Shown here one piece after another: positions 52,245-61,401 of a DNA stretch of 64,000 nt. Below the pieces are notes generated by a model. That model was given only the letters and a program-made list of their open reading frames with translations. It was not told where the DNA came from and made no database searches. Each line of letters begins with the position of its first letter. The first letter of the stretch is position 1. The DNA lies in the NCBI GenBank assembly GCA_040382055.1, contig JBEIGE010000015.1:1-64000 (forward strand). The letters are read 5' to 3'. Source of the stretch: JBEIGE01 sp040382055 (GTDB lineage: Bacteria > Pseudomonadota > Gammaproteobacteria > Burkholderiales > Burkholderiaceae_C). The translations under genes and the position numbers were made by a program.

Positions 52245-53312
52245 ATGTACCCTTACACCGCCTTACACACCCCCTGGTTGCAAAACTTGCAAAACTACCT
52301 GAGCCGCATCGCCGCCCTGGCCTGCCTGTTCCTGGCTTGCACAGGCCATGCACAGGCCGGAAAAACCCTGGAGGCCATCAAAAGCCGGGGGCAACTGGTC
52401 TGTGGCGTCAATACCGGACTGGTTGGTTTTGCCGCAGCCGACTCTACCGGCAAGTGGAGTGGCCTGGATGTGGATGTGTGCCGTGCCATCGCCGCTGCAG
52501 TATTGGGCGACAGCGAAAAGATCAAGTATGTTCCCCTGAATTCACAACAACGGTTTGCCGCGCTGCAGTCCGGGGAAATCGATGTTCTGTCGCGCAACAC
52601 CACCTTCACCCTGACCCGGGATGCCTCCATGGGTTTGCACATCACCGCAGTGACGTATTTCGATGGTCAAGGCTTTATGGTTCCGGCCAAAAGCAAGATC
52701 AAAAGTGCCAAGCAGCTCAAGGGACAGACGGTTTGCGTACAGTCCGGCACGACCACTGAGAAAAACATGACTGATTTCTCCCGTGCCCATGACCTCAAGC
52801 TCAAGCCGGTGGTGTTTGAAAAGTTCGAGGCGGCTACCGGCGCTTATCTGGCGGGCCGCTGCCTGGCCTACACCACTGACGCGTCAAGTCTGGCATCCAT
52901 CCGGCAAAAAGAAGCCAAAAACCCGGCCGAGCACATCATCCTGCCCGACCTGATCTCAAAAGAACCTCTCGGCCCCCTGGTGCGCCGCGGTGACGACGAG
53001 TGGCTCTCGATCGTCAAGTGGGTGATTTACGGCCTGCTGGAAGCCGAGGAATACGGCATTGGGCAAAACAATCTGGACGCGCTTAAAACCAGTCCAGACC
53101 CTGTGATTCAGCGCATTCTGGGTGTCGGCGAAGACAGTGGCAAGCTGCTCGGATTGGAGCGGGAATGGATGGCCCGCGCCCTGAAAGCCACCGGCAATTA
53201 CGGCGAGATTTTCGAGCGCAATCTGGGTTCGGGCTCAACCCTGAAGCTGGCCCGGGGTGCCAACCGGCTGTGGAATCAGGGCGGGCTGATGTACCCCATG
53301 CCCATCCGCTGA
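52245..53312 (+). CDS. aapJ: General L-amino-acid ABC transporter substrate-binding protein (AapJ-like)
   Basis: This is a 355-residue periplasmic solute-binding protein of the polar amino-acid family. It has a signal peptide with LACLFLACTGHAQA, then TLEAIKSRGQLVCGVNTGLVGFAAADSTGKWSGLDVDVCRAIAAAVLG and RFAALQSGEIDVLSRNTTFTLTRD. CVQSGTTTEKNMTDF and LVRRGDDEWLSIVKWVIYGLLEAEEYGI complete it. The pattern and length match AapJ/BztA, which serve broad amino-acid uptake. It heads a four-gene operon (binding protein, two permeases, ATPase). GGAG lies 9 bases before the ATG. Confidence 0.9.
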   Translation: MYPYTALHTPWLQNLQNYLSRIAALACLFLACTGHAQAGKTLEAIKSRGQLVCGVNTGLVGFAAADSTGKWSGLDVDVCRAIAAAVLGDSEKIKYVPLNSQQRFAALQSGEIDVLSRNTTFTLTRDASMGLHITAVTYFDGQGFMVPAKSKIKSAKQLKGQTVCVQSGTTTEKNMTDFSRAHDLKLKPVVFEKFEAATGAYLAGRCLAYTTDASSLASIRQKEAKNPAEHIILPDLISKEPLGPLVRRGDDEWLSIVKWVIYGLLEAEEYGIGQNNLDALKTSPDPVIQRILGVGEDSGKLLGLEREWMARALKATGNYGEIFERNLGSGSTLKLARGANRLWNQGGLMYPMPIR

Positions 53313-53330
53313 TCCAGCGCTGCAAGCTTG

Positions 53331-54317
53331 ATGAAACGGTTCTGGAATTGGCGCAGCCAGGCATGGCGTGGCCGGGCATTCCAACTGCTGGCACTTGCCT
53401 GTCTGATCACGCTGGTGTGGTGGCTGGCTTCCAATACCGCCCAGAACCTCAAGGCCAGGGGCATCCAAAGCGGTTTTGATTTTTTAACGCAACCCGCCGG
53501 CTTTGACATCGGCGAAAGCCTGATGACTTTTTCATCGACCGATACCTACTGGCAAGCCTTTTTGGCCGGGTTGCTCAATACCCTGCGCGTTGCCTTGCTG
53601 GGCATCGTGCTGGCTTCGCTGGTGGGCCTGGCTGTCGGGGTTGGGCGACTGGGGGGCAATGTGCTGGCCAAAGGGCTCTGCACAAGCTATGTTGAACTGT
53701 TTCGCAATGTGCCCCTGCTGTTGCAACTGCTGCTGTGGTACCTGCTGTTCACCGAAGTGTTGCCGGCTGCAGACAGTGCATGGCGGCTTGGGCCGGTTTT
53801 CCTGAGCAAAGGGGGGCTGAGCTATCCCTGGCCGGATTTTCAGTCGGGCGCTGCCGCCTGGAATTTTCCGCGTCAAGGCGAGTTTGCCATCGAGGGTGGT
53901 GCCTCCCTGACACCTGAGTTCATGGCGCTTTTGCTGGGCTTGAGCCTGTACACCGCCGCCTTTGCCGCCGAAGTCATCCGGGCAGGCTTGCAAGCAGTCC
54001 CCCCCGGGCAGGCCGAGGCCGCCGCTGTACTGGGTTTGAGCCGCGCTCAAACCTTGCGCCTGGTGCAGCTGCCCTTGGCCTTGCGGGTGATCATTCCGCC
54101 CATGACCAACCAGTACCTGAACCTGACCAAAAATTCATCCCTGGCGGTGGCTATTGGCTACCCGGATGTGGTGTCGATTGCCAACACCTCGATCAACCAG
54201 ACGGGCCGGGCGCTGGAGTGCATCACCCTGATCATGGCGGTTTACCTGCTGCTCTCACTGAGCACTTCAGCGCTCATGGGTCTTTACAACCGCCGTGCCG
54301 CACTGATTGAACGCTAG
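53331..54317 (+). CDS. aapQ: Amino-acid ABC transporter permease AapQ-like
   Basis: This 328-residue permease of the polar amino-acid (HAAT) group has a first helix at LLALACLITLVWWLA, several further helices, and the EAA-type loop AEAAAVLGLSRAQTLRLVQLPLALRVIIPP near residue 240. AapQ proteins are longer than usual HAAT permeases because of a large loop between helices 3 and 4, also seen here (TEVLPAADSAWRLGPVFLSK). ATG 53331 is used; the ORF can extend one codon upstream at a TTG. Confidence 0.88.
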   Translation: MKRFWNWRSQAWRGRAFQLLALACLITLVWWLASNTAQNLKARGIQSGFDFLTQPAGFDIGESLMTFSSTDTYWQAFLAGLLNTLRVALLGIVLASLVGLAVGVGRLGGNVLAKGLCTSYVELFRNVPLLLQLLLWYLLFTEVLPAADSAWRLGPVFLSKGGLSYPWPDFQSGAAAWNFPRQGEFAIEGGASLTPEFMALLLGLSLYTAAFAAEVIRAGLQAVPPGQAEAAAVLGLSRAQTLRLVQLPLALRVIIPPMTNQYLNLTKNSSLAVAIGYPDVVSIANTSINQTGRALECITLIMAVYLLLSLSTSALMGLYNRRAALIER

Positions 54318-54327
54318 AAGCCCGTTG

Positions 54328-55464
54328 ATGAATACCATGCAAGCCCCTGCAGTCGCTGTGCCCGAACCGGCCTACATTGCCGCGCGTCCTGCCCCCCTGC
54401 AGGCCAGGCATTGGCTGCACCAGCTGCGTCTGGGTTTGTGGGGCAACTGGACATCCGCCCTGACCACCGTGCTGTTGCTGGTGCTACTGGTTCTGTACCT
54501 GCCTGAGCTGCTCAGTTGGGCTGTTTTACGCGCCAGCGTGATGGCTGACGCCTCGCTTTGCGAGATACCGGGGGCCGGCGCGTGCTGGGGCGTGATCACC
54601 GAAAAATACCGCTTGATCCTGCTGGGACGCTACCCGTTTGAAGAACAGTGGCGGCCCCTGCTTGCAAGCGTTTTATTGGTCGGTCTTGTGTTGCTCAGCT
54701 GCATTCGCGCCTATTGGACAGCTTCCCTGGTTTGGGCATGGGCGGCTGTGCTGGCCCTCTTTTTTGTACTCATGTATGGCAACGTCTGGGGGTTGAGCCG
54801 GGTTGAAACTGACCGCTGGGGGGGCTTGCCACTCACGCTCTTGCTCTCCACCTTGTCTATCCTCATGGCTTTCCCCCTGGCTGTAGCCGTGGCCCTGGGC
54901 AGGCGCTCGGGTCTGCCTGCCATTCGCTTGCTGTGCACGGCTTATGTGGAACTGGTGCGGGGCGTACCGTTGGTCAGCGTGCTGTTCATGGCTTCATTTC
55001 TGGTGCCACTGCTCATGCCTCAAGGTTTGACTATCGATGTTTTACTTCGCGTACTTCTGGGAATCACCTTGTTTGCTGCCGCCTATATGGCTGAAGTGGT
55101 TCGTGGGGGGTTGCAGGCCGTGCCGCGCAGTCAGGTGGAAGCGGCTGCCTCCATCGGTTTGTCGTGGTGGCAAACCCAGCGCAAAATTGTCCTGCCGCAA
55201 GCGCTGACCGTCGTTTTACCGGGACTGATGAACAACTTCATCGGCCTCTTCAAGGACACTTCGCTGGTCACCATCGTCAGCCTGTATGAGCTCACCGGTT
55301 CGCTCAGCCTGGCGCTCAACTCCGACGCCGATTGGCGGCCCTACAAAGTTGAGGGCTACCTCTTCATTGCCCTGATCTATTTTGTGTTTTGTTTCGGCAT
55401 GTCGCGCTACAGCCTGCGCATAGAACATCAACTCCAACAACGCAACGCGACTGCCCTGAAATGA
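54328..55464 (+). CDS. aapM: Amino-acid ABC transporter permease AapM-like
   Basis: This 378-residue second permease has helices through the N-terminal region, then a conserved RGVPLVSVLFMASFLVPLLMP segment. The EAA loop is VEAAASIGLSWWQTQRKIVLPQALTVVLPGLMNNFIGLFKDTSLV near residue 270. The long N-terminus before the core (about 120 residues) is typical of AapM/BztC. ATG 54328 follows the AapQ stop by 10 bases; a TTG at 54307 would overlap AapQ. It is coupled to the ATPase gene by an ATGA overlap. Confidence 0.88.
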   Translation: MNTMQAPAVAVPEPAYIAARPAPLQARHWLHQLRLGLWGNWTSALTTVLLLVLLVLYLPELLSWAVLRASVMADASLCEIPGAGACWGVITEKYRLILLGRYPFEEQWRPLLASVLLVGLVLLSCIRAYWTASLVWAWAAVLALFFVLMYGNVWGLSRVETDRWGGLPLTLLLSTLSILMAFPLAVAVALGRRSGLPAIRLLCTAYVELVRGVPLVSVLFMASFLVPLLMPQGLTIDVLLRVLLGITLFAAAYMAEVVRGGLQAVPRSQVEAAASIGLSWWQTQRKIVLPQALTVVLPGLMNNFIGLFKDTSLVTIVSLYELTGSLSLALNSDADWRPYKVEGYLFIALIYFVFCFGMSRYSLRIEHQLQQRNATALK

Positions 55465-56204
55465 CCCTGCCCATCATCCGCTTTGAAAAAGTCAATAAAT
55501 GGTTTGGTACCGACTTTCATGTGCTGCGCGACATTGATCTGGATGTTCAAGCCGGCGAGCGCATCGTGATTTGCGGACCCTCAGGCTCCGGAAAGTCAAC
55601 CCTGATTCGCTGCATCAACCGGCTGGAAGAACACCAGCAGGGCCGGCTGATTGTGGACGGTGTCGAACTGGCAGACGACGTGCGGGCGATTGATGCGGTT
55701 AGAAAAAAAGTCGGCATGGTGTTTCAGCAGTTCAATCTTTTTCCTCACCTCACCGTTCTTGAAAACCTGACCCTCTCGCCGATCTGGGTGGGCAAGGTTC
55801 CGGTCAGGCAAGCCCAGGAAAAAGCCATGGCTCAGCTTGAGCGTGTCCGCATTGCCGAACAGGCCCACAAGTACCCTTTGCAACTCTCAGGTGGTCAGCA
55901 GCAGCGGGTGGCCATCGCCCGCGCGCTGTGCCTCACGCCCAAGATCATGCTCTTTGACGAGCCCACCTCGGCACTAGACCCGGAAATGATCAAGGAGGTG
56001 CTGGACGTCATGATCGAACTGGCCGAAGCCGGCATGACCATGCTGTGTGTAACGCACGAAATGGGCTTTGCTCGCTCAGTTGCTGACCGCGTGATCTTTA
56101 TGGATGAAGGTCAGATCATTGAACAGAACACACCGGATGATTTTTTTAACCATCCCCAAAACGCCCGCACCCAACAATTCCTGTCCAATATCCTCAACCA
56201 CTGA
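55461..56204 (+). CDS. aapP: Amino-acid ABC transporter ATPase AapP-like
   Basis: This 247-residue ATPase has Walker A GPSGSGKSTLIRC near 38, Q-loop VFQQFNLFPH, signature LSGGQQQRVAIARAL and Walker B IMLFDEPTSALDPEM. The H-loop VTHEMGFARSVADRVIFMDEGQIIE follows, the normal set for polar amino-acid importers. Its ATG overlaps the AapM stop. It drives import by the AapJQM components and completes the operon. Confidence 0.95.
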   Translation: MTLPIIRFEKVNKWFGTDFHVLRDIDLDVQAGERIVICGPSGSGKSTLIRCINRLEEHQQGRLIVDGVELADDVRAIDAVRKKVGMVFQQFNLFPHLTVLENLTLSPIWVGKVPVRQAQEKAMAQLERVRIAEQAHKYPLQLSGGQQQRVAIARALCLTPKIMLFDEPTSALDPEMIKEVLDVMIELAEAGMTMLCVTHEMGFARSVADRVIFMDEGQIIEQNTPDDFFNHPQNARTQQFLSNILNH

Positions 56205-56251
56205 GCCTCAACCAACGACCCTGAACAACGATTAACTTTTTTGCAAACACC

Positions 56252-57211
56252 ATGAAAAAATTCATATCCCTGATCGCGGGCCTGATGCTGAGTTGTCTGG
56301 CAGCAGCCCAAAGCTTTCCGGTCAAGCCAATCCGGCTGGTGATCGGCTTTCCAGCAGGTGGACCGCTGGACCAGCATGCCCGGCTGCTGACCGACAAGCT
56401 CCAAGGCGTGCTCGGTCAGCCCATCGTGATTGACTACAAGTCAGGCGCTGGCGGCACGGTGGGGGCTCAAGACGTGATGAAGGCCGCGCCCGATGGCTAC
56501 ACCCTGATGCTTGCCAACACCGGGGTGATGGTGATCAACCCGGCGCTCTACACCAAGCTGCCTTATGCAACCCTCAAGGATTTTGTGCCGATAGCCCGCA
56601 CGGCCATGCAGCCGCTGGCCTTGCTCGTCAACCCCAATCTGCCTGTCACCAGTCTCAAAGAGTTTGTGGCCTACACCCGGTCCAAACCGGGGCAAATCAA
56701 CTATGGCTCTGCTGGTAACGGCGGTATCAGTCATTTGGTGCCGGAGATGTTCAAGACAGCTACCGGGCTCTTCATGGTGCATATTCCTTACCGGGGAAGT
56801 GCTCCAGCGTTCACTGACCTGATGGCCGGCCAGGTGCAGTTCATGGCCGAGAGCATTCCCCAGGCGGCCAACTACCACAAGCAGGGCAAAGTCCGAGCAC
56901 TCGCAGTAACAAGCCGCGAGCGAAACCCCGCCTTGCCCGATATTCCAACGGTGATGGAAACCGGCATCAAGAATTTTGAGGTGGTCGGCTTTTACGGCTT
57001 CCTGGCTCCGGCAGGAACACCCAAGGACATCGTGGCCAAACTCAGCGATGCCTTCCGGCAGGTCCTGAGCATGCCCGAGATTCGCAGCCGCATGATCAGC
57101 CAAGGCGCTGACCCGGCCTTTTTGGGCTCTGCCGAGTTCACTTCTTTTCTGACGGCCGAAATGCCCCGCTGGAACGAGGTCGTCACCAAGTCTGGCGCTA
57201 AGCTGGACTGA
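56252..57211 (+). CDS. Tripartite tricarboxylate transporter (Bug family) substrate-binding protein
   Basis: This 319-residue exported protein has a signal peptide ending LAAAQ, then PVKPIRLVIGFPAGGPLDQHARLLTD, IDYKSGAGGTVGAQDVMKAAPDGYTLML and NYGSAGNGGISHLVPEMF. It ends with the typical MPRWNEVVTKSGAKLD. It precedes the molybdenum hydroxylase operon by 155 bases on the same strand and may bind that enzyme's substrate, an inference from position only. No membrane partners are encoded nearby. Confidence 0.92.
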   Translation: MKKFISLIAGLMLSCLAAAQSFPVKPIRLVIGFPAGGPLDQHARLLTDKLQGVLGQPIVIDYKSGAGGTVGAQDVMKAAPDGYTLMLANTGVMVINPALYTKLPYATLKDFVPIARTAMQPLALLVNPNLPVTSLKEFVAYTRSKPGQINYGSAGNGGISHLVPEMFKTATGLFMVHIPYRGSAPAFTDLMAGQVQFMAESIPQAANYHKQGKVRALAVTSRERNPALPDIPTVMETGIKNFEVVGFYGFLAPAGTPKDIVAKLSDAFRQVLSMPEIRSRMISQGADPAFLGSAEFTSFLTAEMPRWNEVVTKSGAKLD

Positions 57212-57269
57212 CCGCCAGACCAATTGAAGTGCAAGTCTGCAGTGCAAGTGCGTCCCGCAGATTCAAACT

Positions 57270-57330
57270 TTTCCGGTTTTGGGCGGGATCGCCGTGAATG
57301 ACGTATAAACCGGTTTGGCACGGCAACAGC
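57270..57330 (+). promoter_or_regulatory. Candidate promoter of the molybdenum hydroxylase-sox operon
   Basis: TGGCAC at 57316-57321 followed by GC at 57329-57330 gives GG-N10-GC, the minimal spacing of a sigma-54 promoter, though the -12 element is CAGC rather than TTGC. TATAAA at about 57304 is an alternative -10. A ccggtttt-gg direct repeat flanks both. A ribosome-binding AGAGGAGC lies about 6 bases before the iorA start. The promoter class is not settled. Confidence 0.3.
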
Positions 57331-57366
57331 CCTGCTAACTATTCCAACGATTAGAGGAGCAGCAAC

Positions 57367-57870
57367 ATGGCGAAACTGAATGTCAACGGCAAGGTACGCG
57401 AGTTCGAGGCTGAGCCCGACACGCCCTTGCTCTGGGTCTTGCGAGAACAACTGGAACTTACCGGCACCAAATACGGCTGCGGCATTGCCCAGTGCGGTGC
57501 TTGTACGGTGCACATCGATGGAGTGCCCACCCGCAGCTGCGTTAGGCCGGTCTCAAGCCTGAGCGCGGGTGAGAAAGTCATCACCATTGAAGGCCTCTCG
57601 CCCAACGGCTCCCACCCGGTTCAAAAAGCCTGGGCCAAGCTTGACGTGCCCCAGTGCGGGTTTTGTCAGTCCGGCATGATCATGGCGGTGACAGCTCTCC
57701 TCAAAGCCAAACCCAATCCCAGCGACAGCGATATCAATGCGGCCATCACCAACATCTGCCGCTGCGGTACTTACAGCCGGATACGCGCAGCCATCAAGGT
57801 CGTCGCCAAGGGCGGCAACACCAAAAGCGCCAAACTGGCCATCCAACACGCTGACGGGAGCACCACATGA
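57367..57870 (+). CDS. iorA: Molybdenum hydroxylase, 2Fe-2S subunit (IorA-like)
   Basis: This 167-residue small subunit has a plant-type N-terminal cluster site (KYGCGIAQCGACTVHIDGVPTRSC) and the typical second cluster QCGFCQSGMIMAVTALLK followed by ICRCGTYSRIRAAI. It carries electrons from the molybdenum cofactor in the partner encoded next. Length and motif order match the isoquinoline 1-oxidoreductase alpha subunit and related one-subunit [2Fe-2S] partners of exported aldehyde oxidases. The start has RBS GAGGAGC. The stop overlaps the large subunit start by 4 bases. Confidence 0.9.
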   Translation: MAKLNVNGKVREFEAEPDTPLLWVLREQLELTGTKYGCGIAQCGACTVHIDGVPTRSCVRPVSSLSAGEKVITIEGLSPNGSHPVQKAWAKLDVPQCGFCQSGMIMAVTALLKAKPNPSDSDINAAITNICRCGTYSRIRAAIKVVAKGGNTKSAKLAIQHADGSTT

Positions 57871-60059
57871 GCGCAGTCATTTCCAAACCAGGTCTCAGCC
57901 GTCGGGGTTTTCTGGCCACGTCGAGTGCCGCTGCCGGCGGCCTGATGGTGCAATTTTCATTTCCCTTTGTTGGCCAGGCCCTCGCCCAGGACAACAGCGC
58001 CACCGAAGTCAATGTGTGGGTAGTAATCAAGCCTGATGAGACTGTCGTGGTCCGCATTGCCCGCTCTGAAATGGGCCAGGGTACGCTGACCGGCCTGGCG
58101 CAACTGGTGGCCGAAGAGCTGGAATGCAACTGGGCGAATGTGACCACCGAATACCCAACCCCCGGCCAGAACGTGGCGCGCAACCGCGCCTGGGGCAATT
58201 TTTCAACTGGTGGCAGCCGGGGCATCCGTGAATCGCAGGACTATGTTCGCCGCGGTGGTGCCAGCGCCCGCATGATGCTGGTGCAAGCCGCTGCTGAAGA
58301 ATGGGGCGTTGCGGTTGACCAGTGCACGGCGGCCAACGGCATCATTACCCACACGCCTTCAGGCCGGACCCGCAGCTATGGCAAGGTGGCAGCCGCTGCG
58401 GCCAAGCTCACGCCCCCGGTAGCTGCCAATATCAAGCTCAAAGAGACGAAAGACTGGAAGCTGGCTGGAAAGCGCATGGCGCGTCTGGACACCATCAAGA
58501 AAACCACGGGTGCGCAAGACTACGGCATAGATTTCAAACTGCCCGGCATGCTCAACGCGGCCATCAAGGACTGCCCGGTTTTTGGCGGCAAGGTCAAGAG
58601 CTTCAATGCTGCGGCCATCGAGAACCGCCCGGGTGTCAAAAAGGTCGTAGCCGTTGGCCCAACAGCCGTAGCCGTGATTGCCGACACCTGGTGGCGCGCC
58701 AAAACTGCGCTGGATGCCCTACCCATTGAATGGGACAACGGCCCCAACGCAACCATCTCCAGCGCCAATATCGCCGAAACACTCAAGGCCGGGCTGGACG
58801 CCAAAGAAGCCGTGGTGGGCAATGAAAATGGCGATGCCCGGGCGGCCATTGCCTCGGCTGCGCGCAAGGTTGAGGCGGTTTATTCCTACCCCTACCAGAA
58901 CCACGCGCCCATGGAGCCCATGAACGCCACGGCGCGCTGGACGCCTGAGCGCTGCGAAGTCTGGGCCCCTACGCAAAACGGCGAAGCTGCTTTTGCGGCA
59001 ACAGCCGAGGCAGCAGGCCTGCCCACATCCAAGTGCGAGTTCTACAAGCTCTATCTGGGTGGCGGCTTTGGCCGCAGGGGCCGCTCTGATTACGTGACCC
59101 AAGCGGTCACCATTGCCAAGACCATGCCCGGCACACCGATCAAGCTGATCTGGTCGCGCGAAGAAGACATGCAGCATTGCTTCTACCATCCGGTTACCCA
59201 ATGCAAGATGACTGCCGGCCTGGATGCACAAGGCAATATCACCGGGCTGCACATGCGCATCTCGGGTCAGTCCATCCTGGCTACCGTGGCTCCACAAAAC
59301 ATCCGCAACGGCAAGGACCCCGTGGTGTTTCAGGGCCTGGAAGCCACAGGTGTTGAGTCCCCCATCGGTTACACCTTCCCCAACCTGCTGATTGACCATG
59401 CCATGCGCAACCCGCATGTGCCTGCGGGCTTCTGGCGCGGCGTGAACCTGAACCAGAACGCGATTTACCTGGAAAGTTTTCTCGATGAAATCGCGCACGC
59501 CACCAAGCAAGACCCCCTGGCCCTGCGGCGCAAGCTCATGGCCAACCACCCCAAGCATCTGGCTGTGTTGAACGCGGTTGCAGAGCGCGTGGGCTGGGAC
59601 AAGCCTGCGCCCAAAGGCGTCTTCCGTGGCCTGTGCCAGACCATGGGCTTTGGCAGTTATGTAGCCGCCTGTGCCGAGGTGTCAGTCAGCAAGGCCGGCA
59701 AGCTCACCATTCACCGCATTGTGGCGGCCACCGACCCTGGCCATGCTGTCAATCCGCAGCAAATTGAAGCGCAGGTGGAAGGCTCTTTTGTCTACGGACT
59801 CTCAGCCGCCTTGTATGGTGAATGCACCGTTCGGGACGGCGCGATTGTGCAAAAGAACTTTGACACCTACCAGGTCATGAAGATGGATGAGATGCCCGTG
59901 GTCGAAACCATCACCATGCCCTCGGGTGGCTTTTGGGGCGGCGTGGGTGAGCCCACCATTGCCGTGGCCGCACCGGCCGTGCTCAATGCCATTTTTGCTG
60001 CCACTGGCAAGCGCATCCGCGATTTGCCCCTGAAGAACCACAGCCTCAAGAGCGCATGA
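57867..60059 (+). CDS. iorB: Molybdenum hydroxylase, molybdopterin-binding subunit (IorB-like), Tat-exported
   Basis: This 730-residue xanthine-oxidase-family subunit has a twin-arginine signal near residue 12 (SRRGFLATSSAAAGGLMV). Molybdopterin segments include FGRRGRSDYVTQ and the C-terminal GGVGEPTIAVAAPAVLNA with the catalytic Glu. No haem domain is present, so electrons must leave through IorA and an external acceptor. The signal sends the large and, by hitch-hiking, the small subunit to the periplasm. The stop overlaps the SoxX gene (ATGA), giving direct coupling to a cytochrome c. Substrate unknown (aldehyde or N-heterocycle are family possibilities). Confidence 0.9.
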   Translation: MSAVISKPGLSRRGFLATSSAAAGGLMVQFSFPFVGQALAQDNSATEVNVWVVIKPDETVVVRIARSEMGQGTLTGLAQLVAEELECNWANVTTEYPTPGQNVARNRAWGNFSTGGSRGIRESQDYVRRGGASARMMLVQAAAEEWGVAVDQCTAANGIITHTPSGRTRSYGKVAAAAAKLTPPVAANIKLKETKDWKLAGKRMARLDTIKKTTGAQDYGIDFKLPGMLNAAIKDCPVFGGKVKSFNAAAIENRPGVKKVVAVGPTAVAVIADTWWRAKTALDALPIEWDNGPNATISSANIAETLKAGLDAKEAVVGNENGDARAAIASAARKVEAVYSYPYQNHAPMEPMNATARWTPERCEVWAPTQNGEAAFAATAEAAGLPTSKCEFYKLYLGGGFGRRGRSDYVTQAVTIAKTMPGTPIKLIWSREEDMQHCFYHPVTQCKMTAGLDAQGNITGLHMRISGQSILATVAPQNIRNGKDPVVFQGLEATGVESPIGYTFPNLLIDHAMRNPHVPAGFWRGVNLNQNAIYLESFLDEIAHATKQDPLALRRKLMANHPKHLAVLNAVAERVGWDKPAPKGVFRGLCQTMGFGSYVAACAEVSVSKAGKLTIHRIVAATDPGHAVNPQQIEAQVEGSFVYGLSAALYGECTVRDGAIVQKNFDTYQVMKMDEMPVVETITMPSGGFWGGVGEPTIAVAAPAVLNAIFAATGKRIRDLPLKNHSLKSA

Positions 60060-60532
60060 TGGCAATGGCCAGGGCTGGTACAGCCAGGAATTTTTTTGCA
60101 TCACTCCTGCTTGTATTGCCCCTGGCCTTGTCACCTCTGGTTCTGCTGGCCCAGCCCGGCAATACCATCGTGGGCACGGACGGCATTTCAGAACCGCTCA
60201 CGGCACAGCCCGGCGATCCCGAACGGGGCCGCCGCATTGTTGGCAACCGCCAGCTCAGCATGTGCCTCTTGTGCCATACCGGCCCGTTTCCTGAGGAGCG
60301 GTTTCAGGGCAATCTGGCCCCGCCGCTGGACGGTTCAGGCCAGCGCCTGAGCGCGGCGCAATTGCGTTTGCGCCTGGTGGACTCCAAACGCATCAACCCG
60401 GACTCCATCATGCCGGCCTACCATGCCACGGGCGGCTTGCAACGTGTGGGTGCGTCCTGGGCTGGCAAGCCAATCTTGTCGGCGCAACAAATTGAGGACG
60501 TGGTGGCCTATTTGAGCCTTCTGCGCCACTAG
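60056..60532 (+). CDS. soxX: SoxX-like monohaem cytochrome c
   Basis: This 158-residue exported cytochrome has a signal peptide of about 32 residues, a haem site MCLLCHTGP (CxxCH) in the middle and the SoxX tail INPDSIMPAYH, then LQRVGASWAGKPILSAQQIEDVVAYL with the axial Met in SIMPAY. In the Sox pathway SoxXA joins a sulfur substrate to the SoxYZ carrier. Here the gene overlaps the molybdenum hydroxylase stop, so SoxX may also take electrons from that enzyme. SoxB is not in the operon. Confidence 0.85.
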   Translation: MMAMARAGTARNFFASLLLVLPLALSPLVLLAQPGNTIVGTDGISEPLTAQPGDPERGRRIVGNRQLSMCLLCHTGPFPEERFQGNLAPPLDGSGQRLSAAQLRLRLVDSKRINPDSIMPAYHATGGLQRVGASWAGKPILSAQQIEDVVAYLSLLRH

Positions 60533-60565
60533 GCCAGACCAGCCCAAACCAGTCATGCAAGCCTG

Positions 60566-61063
60566 ATGAACAAGACCGTCAATCCCACCCCTGCTTTAGC
60601 CGATCAGGCCCGCTTTTTTAACCGGCGCGATTGGCTGATGACTGCCACCGCCTTGGGCGGAGGTATCTGGACCTGCAAGGCCAGCGCCAGCACCAATGAA
60701 CTGGACCAGGCGCTGCGCAGCTACGCCAAAGGGGCCAGCATCAGCCCCGGTCGTGTCAAGCTGGAGATTGCACCGCTGGTGGACAACGGCAATACGGTAC
60801 CCATGACGGTATCGGTTGACAGCCCCATGACCGCGTCAAATCATGTGGTGTCGATTGCCGTGTTCAACGAGAAAAATCCCCAGCGCGACATCTGCAGGTT
60901 TGTGCTGGGGCCCAGAGCGGGCAAGGCCAGCATCTCTACACGCATCAGGCTGGTGACCACACAAAAGCTGGTGGCTGTGGCACAGATGAATGACGGAAGC
61001 TACTGGTCGGATACGGTCGATGTGATTGTCACGATTGCCGCCTGTCTTGAGGACAACATCTGA
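60566..61063 (+). CDS. soxY: SoxY-like carrier subunit with atypical C-terminus
   Basis: This 165-residue Tat-exported protein (FNRRDWLMTATALGG) has the SoxY fold: PGRVKLEIAPLVDNGNTVPMTVSVDSPM, then IAVFNEKNPQRDICRF and VVAVAQM-type strand with DGSYWSDTVDVIVTIAACLEDNI. Canonical SoxY ends in the swinging arm GGCGG carrying the substrate on its Cys. Here the final Cys is followed by five more residues, without the Gly-rich arm. The Cys at about 160 might still carry a substrate. The Tat signal also exports SoxZ, which lacks one. Confidence 0.85.
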   Translation: MNKTVNPTPALADQARFFNRRDWLMTATALGGGIWTCKASASTNELDQALRSYAKGASISPGRVKLEIAPLVDNGNTVPMTVSVDSPMTASNHVVSIAVFNEKNPQRDICRFVLGPRAGKASISTRIRLVTTQKLVAVAQMNDGSYWSDTVDVIVTIAACLEDNI

Positions 61064-61065
61064 CC

Positions 61066-61386
61066 ATGGCCATCACCCTCATCAAAGTGCCTAAAGCAGC
61101 GCGTCGCGGCGAAGTCATCGAGATCCACACCACCATCGGGCACCCCATGGAAACCGGCAACCGGCCGGGCGCTGACGGAAAAATTTTGCCGCGCGACATC
61201 ATCCAGCGCTTTACCTGCCACTACAACGGCGTGCTGGTGTTCAGCGCCGAGCTGTTTTCTGCCATGGCCGCCAACCCGTATCTGGCCTTTCATACCGTCG
61301 CCACCGAAACCGGCCAATTGTTGATGACCTGGGAGGGAGACCGGGGATTTCGCCACACCGAAAGCGTGTCCATCCAGGTCAACTGA
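61066..61386 (+). CDS. soxZ: SoxZ-like carrier subunit
   Basis: This 106-residue beta-sandwich protein starts ITLIKVPKAARRGEVIEIHTTIGHPMETGNR and has CHYNGVLVFSAELFSAMAANPYLAFHTVATETGQLLMTWEGDRGF, a close fit to SoxZ. It has no signal peptide and would be exported as a complex with SoxY. It starts 2 bases after the SoxY stop. It supports and positions the carrier Cys of SoxY. Confidence 0.88.
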   Translation: MAITLIKVPKAARRGEVIEIHTTIGHPMETGNRPGADGKILPRDIIQRFTCHYNGVLVFSAELFSAMAANPYLAFHTVATETGQLLMTWEGDRGFRHTESVSIQVN

Positions 61387-61401
61387 AGCGACCGTGTAAC
61401 G

